Assembly: GCA_031082425.1 (NCBI GenBank)
Contig: JAVHLB010000004.1
Location: 62,001 to 126,000, forward strand
Source of the DNA: Candidatus Edwardsbacteria bacterium
GTDB lineage: Bacteria > Edwardsbacteria > AC1 > EtOH8
DNA length: 64,000 nt
Direction: 5' to 3'
Part shown: piece after piece, positions 27,516 to 36,469 of the stretch
How the letters are laid out: each line of letters begins with the position of its first letter
How positions within the stretch are numbered: the stretch's first letter is position 1
Position numbers and translations under genes: made by a program
Notes under the pieces: generated by a model
The model's input: only the letters and a program-made list of their open reading frames with translations
Databases searched by the model: none
What the model was told of the DNA's origin: nothing

Positions 27516-28034
27516 TTAAAACTCTATCCCCTTCCTGGCCGGCACCCCCTGCTGGTAATAATGCTTGACTTCTTTGACCTCCGAGACCAGGTCGGCCAGC
27601 TTGATCACCTTGGGATTGGCATCCCGCCCGGTGATCACCAGCTCCATCTTCTCTGGCTTTGTGGCTATCAGGTTCAGCACATCTTTGAGGGGAACCAGAT
27701 GGAAATCCAGGGCTACGTTCAGTTCGTCCAGGATGATCATGTCATATTTACCGGAACCGATGGCCTTGGCCGCAAAGGCCAGTCCCTCCCGGGCGCCCTT
27801 GATGTCGGCCGGGGCCGGGTTCTTCTTGTCCACGAAGCTGGGCCGGCCGAACTGCTTGATGGTGAAGCCCGGCAGTTTTCTGGCGGACCTCAGTTCCCCG
27901 TAGTTGACCTTGCCCTTCATGAACTGGACCATCAGGATCTTTTTCTTCTGTCCCGAGGCCCGACAGGCCAGCCCCAGGGCCGCGGTGGTCTTGCCCTTTC
28001 CGTTGCCGGTGTAAACCTGGATCATGCCCTTCAT
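27516..28034 (-). CDS. cobO: cob(I)alamin adenosyltransferase (CobA/CobO type)
   Basis: A 172-residue enzyme that transfers the adenosyl group from ATP to the cobalt of corrinoids, making adenosylcobalamin. The P-loop GNGKGKTT is at 10-17; ILDELNVALD and the C-terminal ARKGIEF are family hallmarks. No other B12 genes are near and no cobalamin riboswitch is visible in the short upstream gap, so it probably serves salvage or repair of cobalamin for B12 enzymes elsewhere. Confidence 0.93.
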   Translation of the reverse strand: MKGMIQVYTGNGKGKTTAALGLACRASGQKKKILMVQFMKGKVNYGELRSARKLPGFTIKQFGRPSFVDKKNPAPADIKGAREGLAFAAKAIGSGKYDMIILDELNVALDFHLVPLKDVLNLIATKPEKMELVITGRDANPKVIKLADLVSEVKEVKHYYQQGVPARKGIEF

Positions 28035-28060
28035 TTGATAATATCCTTATATTAATAATA

Positions 28061-29776
28061 TCATAATTTGCCAGCCAACGCCACCGTGGCCTTTGCCTTG
28101 ATGGTGCCGTTACTGGAGGTCCCTTTGGCCTCCAGCAGGATCACGTAGATCCCCATGGGACATTTCCTTCTGTCCTCATCCCGGCCATCCCAGGCATAAC
28201 AGCCGTCTTTGGCCGAATGATAATTATTCAGCAGGTTTCGCACCCGGCGGCCCAGCCGGTCGTATATGCTGATGTTCACCACCGCCTCATCCCAGGGCAG
28301 CTTGTAATTGAGGATGGTATGATCCTCAAGGCCGTCATCATCCGGGGAGAAGGGGTTGGGGCCGGCCGTGATCTCGGCGCCGAACGAGCAATTCTCCAGG
28401 TAGATGCTGTTCCGTCTGCCGGGGGTGGAGCCGAAGGGGTCCTTTGACAGCCCCCAGCTGGCGGCGGTATTGGATATCAGGAGCGGATTGATCCTCTCCA
28501 GGGTTTTTCCCTGTCCCTTGCCCCAGTCGGGAAGGTACTGGACCATATCCTCCTGAATGCTCCTAAGATCCCGGAGCCTGACCAGGTCACCGTAGTCATT
28601 CAGGGCCGGCCAGCCGCCGCTGGGCTTTATCCGCAGGCATTCGGCCAGCGGCTGATTGTCAATGGCGGTCAGTATCAGATAGCTCCGGGGCGTCATTATC
28701 AGGCTGGAGGATGTGATCAGATGGGGTGTTCCCAGATTATCCTCCACCGACCAGCCTCTGATATCCACCGGCCCGGCGGAACGGTTGTAAAGCTCCATCC
28801 ACTCGGCCAGACTGCCGTTGGGATAATACATGATCTCGTTGATGACCACCGGGCTGCCAACGGTCAATTTAATATTGCGGTAATTATTGGCCGTGTAGTT
28901 TTCGCTGCTGCAGCTGGCCGAGACCGCCAGATCGTATTGTCCCTCGGCCAGCCCGGATATTTGGGCCAGGGCGGTGCGCTTGTCGCTTAAAAGGTCCCAG
29001 GATAAAAAAGCGAACAGTTTTTCGGCCGCATCCCTGATGGAATCGCCGTTCCTGTCCTCAAACACTTCGATCACCGGCAGATAAGCGGTGTCCAGCCCCA
29101 TGTTGACTATCTCGACCGAAAGGGCGAACTTCCCTTCCGGCAGGATGCTTTCGGGAGAGACAATGATGCTTGAGACAGCGATATCCACCGGATAGGGCTG
29201 GTTGGTATGCCCGGGAGTTGGCCCGACAAACTCCTTCCAGTCGGCCTTGCGGTTTGAATCAGAACCGTCGCTTATAAGCCCCAGTGAATTGCCGCATAAA
29301 GCGGTGTCCAGGAAAACGCCCCTGGTCCAGATGCCGGCGGCGGCGGCGGTGGCCTCGTAGGTCATGCTGTCGTCGCCGTACTCCACGAAATCAACGATGG
29401 TGTCCTTGTTGCTGTTGGTAAAAAGGGCCAGCGAGCCCTTGGTGTTGGTCATGTTGCTGGATATGCCGGCAGTCCCCTCGTAGATCTCGGCGCCGGTATT
29501 GATGCCGTCCCTCCGCAGATATACCAGGATGAAGGATTGCGGCCCGATCTTGATCCCGGCAGGAAGGATAAAATGCGGGCTGCGCGAGGGGTACAGGTCC
29601 CAGCCGGAGAGGTCCTGCTCGGTGGAGTCGGAATTGTAAAGTTCTATCCACTCCAGTCCGGTGTCGTTGCTGGGGTGGGGATGGTAGCAGAATTCGTTGA
29701 CCACCACGGCGGGATTTGCCGTCGTGGCCCCAACGGCGATCAACCCTGCCAAAATTAATTTGCTTAAAACTGTCAT
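28061..29776 (-). CDS. secreted lamin-tail-domain protein with FlgD-like C-terminal domain
   Basis: A 571-residue exported protein. A signal peptide (MTVLSKLILAGLIAVGATTA) is followed by a lamin-tail domain (VVVNEFCYHPHPSND...GLEWIELYNS), a CARDB-like region (~185-315), a second lamin-tail domain (VVINEIMYYPNG...EWMELYNRSAG), and a C-terminal FlgD/T9SS-tail-like domain with AGPNPFSPDDDG and ISIYDRLGRRVRNLL. This layout is typical of cell-surface proteins in FCB-type bacteria; the last domain may be a sorting signal. No catalytic site is seen. I prefer ATG 29776 to an upstream TTG at 29791, which would put five extra residues before the signal peptide. Confidence 0.82.
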   Translation of the reverse strand: MTVLSKLILAGLIAVGATTANPAVVVNEFCYHPHPSNDTGLEWIELYNSDSTEQDLSGWDLYPSRSPHFILPAGIKIGPQSFILVYLRRDGINTGAEIYEGTAGISSNMTNTKGSLALFTNSNKDTIVDFVEYGDDSMTYEATAAAAGIWTRGVFLDTALCGNSLGLISDGSDSNRKADWKEFVGPTPGHTNQPYPVDIAVSSIIVSPESILPEGKFALSVEIVNMGLDTAYLPVIEVFEDRNGDSIRDAAEKLFAFLSWDLLSDKRTALAQISGLAEGQYDLAVSASCSSENYTANNYRNIKLTVGSPVVINEIMYYPNGSLAEWMELYNRSAGPVDIRGWSVEDNLGTPHLITSSSLIMTPRSYLILTAIDNQPLAECLRIKPSGGWPALNDYGDLVRLRDLRSIQEDMVQYLPDWGKGQGKTLERINPLLISNTAASWGLSKDPFGSTPGRRNSIYLENCSFGAEITAGPNPFSPDDDGLEDHTILNYKLPWDEAVVNISIYDRLGRRVRNLLNNYHSAKDGCYAWDGRDEDRRKCPMGIYVILLEAKGTSSNGTIKAKATVALAGKL

Positions 29777-29790
29777 ATCGGTTATATGCA

Positions 29791-29812
29791 AAAAATGTGG
29801 CCCAGGGCCACA
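29791..29812 (-). terminator. terminator of the four-gene signalling operon
   Basis: On the minus strand TGTGGCCC-T-GGGCCACA is followed immediately by TTTTTT. It lies just past the stop of the PAS kinase and before the lamin-tail gene. Confidence 0.8.
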
Positions 29813-29842
29813 GAATAATTCAGGTTTTTGGTTGTTTGCAGA

Positions 29843-31171
29843 TCAGTCGGACATCGGCAGGCTTACCGAGAAATGGCTGCCCTTGCCGACGATGCTTTCC
29901 ACGGCTATGCTGCCGCCGTTGGTCTCTATGATCTCCTTGCAAAGCGACAGCCCGATGCCCGTGCCCTGAAGGGTGTGCACCTTTTGGTCGGTGCGGTAGA
30001 ATTTTTCAAAAATATGCGGCAGATCCTGGACCGCGATGCCCACTCCGGTGTCGATGAAGTTTATTTCCATCTTCCAAAGCCCTTCCTCCAGCCGCCAGCC
30101 GCCGGTTTCAACGGTCACGCTGCCGCCTTCATTGGTGAATTTCACGGCATTGTCCAGTATCTGGCTGAAGGCGAACCTTAAGGCGTTGATATCTCCCTTG
30201 GCCGGGGAAACGCTCTCCGGGAATTTTTTTATAATGGTAATATTCTTTTTCTGGGCCTTGTGGCTGAGGTCGTTGACCACCGTATTCAGCAGGCCCAGGA
30301 CATCAACCTTTTCCTTCCTCAAACCTATCTGTCCCGAGCTGGCATAACGGAAATTCAAAATCGAATCAAGGATGTTTGCCAGGCGTTCGCTCTCGTCCAG
30401 CACCACTTTCGTCAACTCGGCATTCTGCTGGTCGGTTTTCTTCGCTTCGTCGTACAAAATCTCCGCATAGCCCTTTATCACCGTCAAAGGAGTTCGCAAT
30501 TCGTGGGAGATGTTGGTGACGAATTCATCCCTTAATTTGTTGAAATCCACCGCCGGGCTGGTGGGCATGAAAACCCAACCCAGGTTCTTTCCCGAATCAT
30601 ATTTCCAGAGCCGGGAATTAATGGTGATATCCCTGCCGTCCTTGGCCACGATCGTCTCCTGCTCCTTTTCGGCCTTATCCTGATCAGTCAGACAGGACTC
30701 TATTTTGGCGGTAATGTCGTTCCCGGAATTCTTGAATACTCTATTCCAGTTTTTGCCCAGTATATCCTTGGCCGTCCATCCGGTAATATCTTCCATGCCT
30801 GGATTGGCAAACAAAATCCTGCCTTCGTAATCCGCCAGTATCAGGCCGATCGGCTGCTGGTTCAATACCTTCTCGTATTTACCGGCCTCCTCCAATTGTT
30901 TCTTTGAAGCTCCGATGATCTCCTTTAGTTTTGATATCTCCTGCCCGCTGATGCGCTGCTGGTTTTGGATGTTCTCCTTAAGAGAGTCGCATTCCCCTTG
31001 CGCCTGTTGCAAAGCATGGAGCTGTTTCTTCTGCCTGGAAAACAAGACCAGGCCCCAACCGCCCAGCAAAGAAGCAGCGCTAAAAGCCGAGATCTTCAGG
31101 AGCAGGCTTCCCGGCAGAAAAAGCATCATTGCCGCAAAGGGCAGTGATAGAAGCCATAAAAGATGCAGCAT
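29843..31171 (-). CDS. PAS-domain membrane sensor histidine kinase
   Basis: A 442-residue kinase: two membrane helices in the first ~45 residues (LLWLLSLPFAAMMLFLPG, LLLKISAFSAASLLGGWGLVLF), a coiled-coil stretch, a PAS domain at about 100-205 (PIGLILADYEGRILFANPGMEDITGW), a HisKA domain with phosphoacceptor H223 in NISHELRTPL, and HATPase_c with N-box ILDNAVKF, G1 DTGVGIA, F-box FEKFYR and G2 GTGIGLSL. The start at 31171 is two bases after the regulator stop; the longer frame upstream only overlaps that gene. It is the last of four co-transcribed signalling genes and presumably phosphorylates the response regulator before it. Confidence 0.92.
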   Translation of the reverse strand: MLHLLWLLSLPFAAMMLFLPGSLLLKISAFSAASLLGGWGLVLFSRQKKQLHALQQAQGECDSLKENIQNQQRISGQEISKLKEIIGASKKQLEEAGKYEKVLNQQPIGLILADYEGRILFANPGMEDITGWTAKDILGKNWNRVFKNSGNDITAKIESCLTDQDKAEKEQETIVAKDGRDITINSRLWKYDSGKNLGWVFMPTSPAVDFNKLRDEFVTNISHELRTPLTVIKGYAEILYDEAKKTDQQNAELTKVVLDESERLANILDSILNFRYASSGQIGLRKEKVDVLGLLNTVVNDLSHKAQKKNITIIKKFPESVSPAKGDINALRFAFSQILDNAVKFTNEGGSVTVETGGWRLEEGLWKMEINFIDTGVGIAVQDLPHIFEKFYRTDQKVHTLQGTGIGLSLCKEIIETNGGSIAVESIVGKGSHFSVSLPMSD

Positions 31172-31173
31172 TA

Positions 31174-31548
31174 TTACTTGGCATCCCCTATCATGCTTTT
31201 CACCAGTTCCAGAAGCCGGTTGGGGCTGAATGGTTTGGTGATATAGTCGCTGGCCCCCATCGTTAAGCCCTGCTCCCGGTCCCGCTCCTGGCCCTTGGCG
31301 GTCAGGATCACCACGGGAATGCCGGCCAGCTCGGCATCCTCTCTGATCTTTTGGCATACCTCATAACCGGAAAGCCCGGGCATCATTACATCCAACAAGA
31401 CCATGTCCGGCTTCTCTTCCTTGATCTTCTGCAGACCGCTCTGGCCGTCATTGGCTGAAATGACGGTATACCCCTCCTGCTCTAGCTTGAATTTAATCAC
31501 CCTGGCAATGTAGGGTTCATCATCCACCACCATGATTTTTTTGGCCAT
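31174..31548 (-). CDS. single-domain CheY-like response regulator
   Basis: A 124-residue receiver domain with no output domain. Key residues are D10-D-E, phospho-acceptor D53 in VLLDVMMPG, T83 (ILTAKG) and K105 in YITKPFSPN. It sits between the 1148-residue multisensor kinase and the PAS kinase, so both kinases may use it, or it may relay phosphate to another output such as motility. It cannot bind DNA by itself. Confidence 0.93.
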   Translation of the reverse strand: MAKKIMVVDDEPYIARVIKFKLEQEGYTVISANDGQSGLQKIKEEKPDMVLLDVMMPGLSGYEVCQKIREDAELAGIPVVILTAKGQERDREQGLTMGASDYITKPFSPNRLLELVKSMIGDAK

Positions 31549-31594
31549 TATCGCACCTCTTGATCTTTATATTTAGAAATTTTGTCCTTGGTTA

Positions 31595-34500
31595 TTATCG
31601 GGGCAGGCTGAAAATAAATCTGCTGCCCTTTCCCACCTGGCTCTCCACCCATATTTTTCCGCCGTGGGCCTCAACCAGTTTTTTGCACAGCGGCAGACCC
31701 AGGCCGGTGCCGGTCTTCCGTCCGTGCCGGCGTTTCTCAACCTGGTAGAATTTTTCAAACACCTTATCCTTGTCCTCGGCGGAAATGCCTTCCCCGGTAT
31801 CGCTGACGGCGATCTCAATGCTGTCGGTGCGTTCAGCACTCTTAAGAATTATGCCCCCCCCCCGGGGGGTGAATTTCAGCGCATTGGATAGCAGGTTTGA
31901 TATCACCCTGGCCAGCTTTCCTTCGTCCCCGGTAATTGTGATAGTGGGGGGCGTTTCCTGCAGAAGCTCTATATTCCGCTCTCGGGCCAGGGGGGAGAAA
32001 TCGGCCACCAGTCTGGATATCAGCTGGGCGATGTCAAAGTTTGTTTTCTCCAATTTGATCTCGACGGCATCGTATTTATAACCATCCAGAAAGTCATTAA
32101 GCATCTCCAGCATCCGTCGGCTGTCGTTCATGGCGTTGCCTAAAAACTGGTTCTGATTTTCGTTCAACTCTCCCAGGCTCCCGTCCAGGGCCAGCTCCAG
32201 GGTGGCAATAATGGCGGCCAGCGGGTTTCGCAGATCATGGGACAACATGCCCACGAATTCCTGCCTCAGTTCGGCGATCTGATGCTCGGTGGTTATGTCC
32301 TGGCTCAGTATCACCAGGCCGGTCCGCGGCCGATCCAGCTCCTCCACCGGAAAGGAACTGATCTTCAGGTGCTTGCCGTTCTTGAGCTCCAACTCCACCG
32401 GAGCGACCACCCCGGTGGTGGAAATCGCGCAATCCTGGAAAAAATCTATCAAGCCCCTGGGGTTCGCCAGATTGTTTGTCAACAAAGACAAAATACCCTC
32501 CTGCAGGGCGGCCCCCGGCCGGATGGTCTGCTTCAAGCCCCACAATCCCTCAAACCCCTCATTGCTCATGATCACTTTGAAATGGGAGTCCACCATCAAC
32601 AAGCCCTCGGGCATGGAATTTATGATAGCCCCTACCCGGCTGCCCTCCCGGCGAATCTCCTCGTAAAGGACGGCGCTCCTCAGGGCGAAAGTGACCAGGG
32701 GTGAGAGCTCCTGGAGAAGGGTCAGATCATCATGTCCGAAATAGCTGATCTGCTTGGACAGGGCGCTGATCGCGCCTATCGGCTTATCCTTCAGCTTCAA
32801 CGGCAGCCATAGTCCGGAACGCAGGCCTTGGTACTGGCCGGCTGACAGAAAACGGGGATCGGATTTAAGGTCGGGAACTATCTCCGGTTCTCCCCGGGCT
32901 ATGACCGTGGCCGTGATCTCCTTGATCTCTGACAATCTCTCGTAATCCAGCTTTATTCCCGAGCTCTTCATCAATTCCAGGAAACCGCCGTTTTTACCGG
33001 TGGACTGAATGGCTTTGCCGTTCCATTCCCCCAGGACCTCGTCGAAAAAATATATGCCCATCTCGTCGATCTTAAGCTCTTTGGCGATGGTCCTGATCAT
33101 CAGGTTCAGCAGACTGCCGACCTGAAGCACCGAGCCCGAGGCAAAACCGATTTCGTACAGCTTGGTTCGCAGGGCATTTTCCTGTTTAAGCTTGCCGGCT
33201 ACCCCTATCTGCCATAATATTTTAGAGAGCCCGGTGCTTAATTCATCTATCATGGCTACATTGGTTTCGGGGTAGGCGGCCTGGTCTTTTTTGGAAAGGA
33301 CCATCAAACCGGTATTTTGACCTTTGAATATCAAGGGGGTTACCAGCACCGAGCTGGCTCCGGCCAGGGGTTTTCCCATTCCGGAAATTCCCAGCCCCTC
33401 TGCCAGGGATCCCTCTTTTCCCGCCAAGCCCAGGGTCCGCCCCTCATTGATGGCGGCTTCGGCCAACCCGGTAACCAGATTAAAAGTCATGTCCGGATCG
33501 TGGTCGATCATCGCCCCTTGGCTGGCCAAAAACCTGAAGCTGTCGCCCCGTTCCCGAAATAATATCGAGCCGGCATCGAAATCCACGAAATGCCTGACCG
33601 CCTTTAAAAGTATCTGGGGAAGCAGCTCCACGTCCTCCAGGGCCGCTACCATCCCGGCCAGTTCTTTGAAATATTCCAGCCCTTCCTGCTTAAGGCTGTG
33701 GATCTTAATGATGGATCCGGTATATTTTTTGCTATCAAAAAATCCTTTTATCCCAATGGAGCAGTAGCTGTCCTTGATGATTATCTTTTTTTCGGCTTCT
33801 TTGGTTGCCCCCTTTGAGACATCATCCAGGGCGGTGGAAAGCCATTCTTTATCGTTTTGATTAAGGGGGAGTTTGTCGATGCCCCCCTGCCGCAGATCGG
33901 TCAGCTGCTGGGCGGAGTTATTGACAAAAACAATTCGTTTGATCGAGTCTACTATCAGGACCGCATCATCGATATTCTTTATATAGGCCTCCAACACCTC
34001 TTTGCGCGAGGTCCACTCGTCTACGGAACGCACCCGGAACAGGGCCAGAGCGATCTGGGTGGCCAGCATGCCCAGAAAATCGGCGGTGGGCCGGTCCAGC
34101 TCCCCGGAATTGAGACCGGTGACTGTCAAAACGCCCAGAGATTCTTTTTCTATCTCCAGTGGCCAGCCCATTTTTATCACTGCTGGTTTTTCCGGATGGA
34201 CCGTGATCAGCTCGGTCTGCGGCCCCTGTTCTGCCACCCGGCCCAGCCAGGCGCCGTCCACCGAGGTCAACCCATCCATCTGCTTCCCATCCCTCAGTAC
34301 CAGGGGATGGACATAATAACTGCCCTCCTGATTGGCTATCGAAACCACCAGTTCAAACCCCTTGAGGGCCGTTCCGATATTCTCGGCTATGGTCCGCCAA
34401 AATTGGCCGGGGTCGCTGACCTTTTCCAGTTTCTCCACGGTCTGGATCAATATCCGGTTGAAATTGCTGTTCTCCTCCCGTTGCAGATACAGCAATCCTC

Positions 34501-35041
34501 TCTCCAAGGCACAGCCGGCTAAGCGGGAAAAATAGGAAAGGTACTTAACCTGATCGGCCTCCTTTTCGGCATCCTTCACCACAACCATTATCAGTCCGAT
34601 CATGGCGGTCCCAGAACTTAAGATCGGGGTCAGTATCACATCCCCTCTTCCGTCCAGTGCTTCCTCCCCCAGGCCCGGGAGATAACGGGATGCTTTCATC
34701 CCCTCCCAGACCGGATGATCGGCTTTGATGATATAGCTTCCCGATCGAAGGAAGTCCTCTGTTAAAAGCTGGGTTCTGATAAGGGGATTGGGGCTGGTTA
34801 AAAGTTCAGTGCCTGTATCCGGGTCCACCGATTCCATCCACAGAGGTTTGAATGCGCCAATATCATTTTCATAAATGCTTAAGACTATTACCTGGTATCC
34901 CAGAGCCTCCTTGATCGATCGCCCGACTTCCTGCAATATCTTGGCCGGCCCGGGTTCTCCGGACAAAGCCTGCGACAGCCTTAGGGATTCGCTCAACACC
35001 TTGTTTTGCAGAGTGGCAGGGTCTTGTCTCTCAGCCATCAA
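31595..35041 (-). CDS. large cytoplasmic multi-GAF/PAS sensor histidine kinase
   Basis: A 1148-residue kinase without membrane helices. The first ~900 residues are a series of GAF-like domains (pattern GDVILTPILSSGTAMIGLIMVV near 140, and repeated 'LWLPLKLKDKPIGAISALS' near 735) and PAS domains (VLIVDSIKRIVFVNNSA near 355; LLMVDSHFKVIMSNEGFEGLW near 815). The kinase core has H935 in MLSHDLRNPLAA, N-box LLSNALKF, G1 DTGEGISA, F-box FEKFYQ and G2 GTGLGLPL. It begins inside the end of the HD-GYP gene (11-base overlap), so c-di-GMP breakdown and this phosphorelay are made together. Signals sensed are unknown. Confidence 0.9.
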   Translation of the reverse strand: MMAERQDPATLQNKVLSESLRLSQALSGEPGPAKILQEVGRSIKEALGYQVIVLSIYENDIGAFKPLWMESVDPDTGTELLTSPNPLIRTQLLTEDFLRSGSYIIKADHPVWEGMKASRYLPGLGEEALDGRGDVILTPILSSGTAMIGLIMVVVKDAEKEADQVKYLSYFSRLAGCALERGLLYLQREENSNFNRILIQTVEKLEKVSDPGQFWRTIAENIGTALKGFELVVSIANQEGSYYVHPLVLRDGKQMDGLTSVDGAWLGRVAEQGPQTELITVHPEKPAVIKMGWPLEIEKESLGVLTVTGLNSGELDRPTADFLGMLATQIALALFRVRSVDEWTSRKEVLEAYIKNIDDAVLIVDSIKRIVFVNNSAQQLTDLRQGGIDKLPLNQNDKEWLSTALDDVSKGATKEAEKKIIIKDSYCSIGIKGFFDSKKYTGSIIKIHSLKQEGLEYFKELAGMVAALEDVELLPQILLKAVRHFVDFDAGSILFRERGDSFRFLASQGAMIDHDPDMTFNLVTGLAEAAINEGRTLGLAGKEGSLAEGLGISGMGKPLAGASSVLVTPLIFKGQNTGLMVLSKKDQAAYPETNVAMIDELSTGLSKILWQIGVAGKLKQENALRTKLYEIGFASGSVLQVGSLLNLMIRTIAKELKIDEMGIYFFDEVLGEWNGKAIQSTGKNGGFLELMKSSGIKLDYERLSEIKEITATVIARGEPEIVPDLKSDPRFLSAGQYQGLRSGLWLPLKLKDKPIGAISALSKQISYFGHDDLTLLQELSPLVTFALRSAVLYEEIRREGSRVGAIINSMPEGLLMVDSHFKVIMSNEGFEGLWGLKQTIRPGAALQEGILSLLTNNLANPRGLIDFFQDCAISTTGVVAPVELELKNGKHLKISSFPVEELDRPRTGLVILSQDITTEHQIAELRQEFVGMLSHDLRNPLAAIIATLELALDGSLGELNENQNQFLGNAMNDSRRMLEMLNDFLDGYKYDAVEIKLEKTNFDIAQLISRLVADFSPLARERNIELLQETPPTITITGDEGKLARVISNLLSNALKFTPRGGGIILKSAERTDSIEIAVSDTGEGISAEDKDKVFEKFYQVEKRRHGRKTGTGLGLPLCKKLVEAHGGKIWVESQVGKGSRFIFSLPR

Positions 35042-36329
35042 GCTTGATCTCCGTCTTTTTTATATTGGCTATGAACAGCTTCACCAGCTGCGGATCGAAT
35101 TGGCTGCCGGAATTCTGGCTGAGCTCTTTTAAGGCCTTGTCCAGCGAAAAACGGGTGCGGTAGGTACGATTCATGGTCATGGCGTCGAAGGAATCGGCCA
35201 CAGCGATGATCCTGGCAAACAGGGTGATATCCTCCCCGTCGATGCCGTTGGGATAGCCCTGCCCGTCGAACCTCTCGTGATGCTGGCCGATGGCCGGCAA
35301 TATGGATTTAAGCTGGGCCACATGGGACAGGATGGAGACCCCTATCTCGGGATGCATCCTGACCAGCTCCCACTGGGTCTCGGACAGGTATTCCTTTTCG
35401 TTGTTGAGGATGATGTCCGGCAGGCCGATCTTTCCCACGTCATGCAGCAGGGCCGCCAGCTCCAGGCTTTTCAGTTCTTCGGGACCGAAATTCAGGCCCT
35501 GGCCTATGATGTGGGAGTACCGCCGCACTCTCTCGGAATGGCCCCTGGTGCTGGGATCCTTGGCATCGACCGCCTCGATCATGCTCTTGATGGTGCTGAA
35601 GAACAGGGATTCCAGGTCCTCGTAAAGCCGGCCGCTCTCCAGAAGCAGGGAAGCATAGGCCCCCAGCGTGGTCAGGAGCTTTATGTCGCCCGAGCGATAG
35701 GCGGCCTTGGCTTTGGGGCCCAGCACCAGGGAACCGATTATATCTCCCCGGCTGACCCTGAGCAGCAGGGCGCAATGCCTGTTCTCCTCGACAAAATTTT
35801 TTGTGTGTTCTATGGTCTCTGCCGCCAGTTGGGCCAGTTTTTCGGACTCCACTTTTTCCCGATTGACCCAGCACCAGTGTTCCTGGCTGTTCTTCATCAA
35901 CAGGCAGCCCCCCACCGCACCCACCGCATCTATGGCGGTCTCCAGAATGGCCTTCATCCTGCTCTGATTATCCCTGGCCGCCCCCAGCCGGTCGCTCATC
36001 TCGAACAGCAGCGACAGCTGCTGATACCTCTCCACTATCTCCTCGGTCAGGGAGATGCTCTCCAGCTCCTGGTCGGAGATGATGTCCGCCAGCTTGACCA
36101 GGGCATCGTTCATCCGGTCCATCAATTCGGCCGGCCCGGATAGTGCTATCCGCTGCCTGAAATCATCCAGTTCGATAACCCGGACATTTTTGGCCCCCGA
36201 TCGTCTATCCTCGCCGTCTACGGCATCAAGAAAAACTATCTCAAAACCCCAGCTGCTGGCCATGGCACCCAGTATTTTCCGCAGCCGGTCGGCCGGAAGG
36301 ATGATGTTGTCCTTTACCTGCTTTCCCAT
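35031..36329 (-). CDS. GAF/HD-GYP c-di-GMP phosphodiesterase
   Basis: A 432-residue protein: an N-terminal 85-residue region, a coiled linker, a GAF-like domain (about 120-235) and a C-terminal HD-GYP domain. The metal-binding HD pair is at 296-297 in LLHDVGKIGLPD and the GYP motif at 358-360 in HHERFDGQGYPNG; RGHSERVRRYSH and ARIIAVADSFDAMT complete the signature. It is expected to hydrolyse c-di-GMP, opposing the GGDEF enzyme at 1258. It leads the four-gene operon with two kinases and a receiver. Confidence 0.93.
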   Translation of the reverse strand: MGKQVKDNIILPADRLRKILGAMASSWGFEIVFLDAVDGEDRRSGAKNVRVIELDDFRQRIALSGPAELMDRMNDALVKLADIISDQELESISLTEEIVERYQQLSLLFEMSDRLGAARDNQSRMKAILETAIDAVGAVGGCLLMKNSQEHWCWVNREKVESEKLAQLAAETIEHTKNFVEENRHCALLLRVSRGDIIGSLVLGPKAKAAYRSGDIKLLTTLGAYASLLLESGRLYEDLESLFFSTIKSMIEAVDAKDPSTRGHSERVRRYSHIIGQGLNFGPEELKSLELAALLHDVGKIGLPDIILNNEKEYLSETQWELVRMHPEIGVSILSHVAQLKSILPAIGQHHERFDGQGYPNGIDGEDITLFARIIAVADSFDAMTMNRTYRTRFSLDKALKELSQNSGSQFDPQLVKLFIANIKKTEIKLDG

Positions 36330-36375
36330 ATCTAGTAACTATACCAAATTCATGCTAAAAGTCAATAAGTTTTTC

Positions 36376-36404
36376 TTGACTTTGTCAAAACAGTCTGTTA
36401 AACT
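36376..36404 (+). promoter_or_regulatory. sigma70 promoter for the pilT-like pair
   Basis: TTGACT at 36376-36381 and TAAACT at 36399-36404 with a 17-base spacer. A transcript starting near 36411 leaves the upstream in-frame ATG at 36413 almost leaderless. Confidence 0.6.
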
Positions 36405-36469
36405 AAACCTGGGTGGACAGCTTGATGCTGGCTAAGTGGTTTTCAGCCGATAATTTACTATGCGAAAAT

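Noticed and set aside
28035..28060. Cobalamin riboswitch before the adenosyltransferase gene
   Set aside because: Only 26 bases separate the gene from its upstream neighbour and no B12-box-like sequence is present.
31172..31357. N-terminal extension of the PAS kinase starting at 31357
   Set aside because: The 62 extra residues overlap the response regulator in another frame and are Gly/Arg-rich nonsense; ATG 31171 directly begins the membrane helix.
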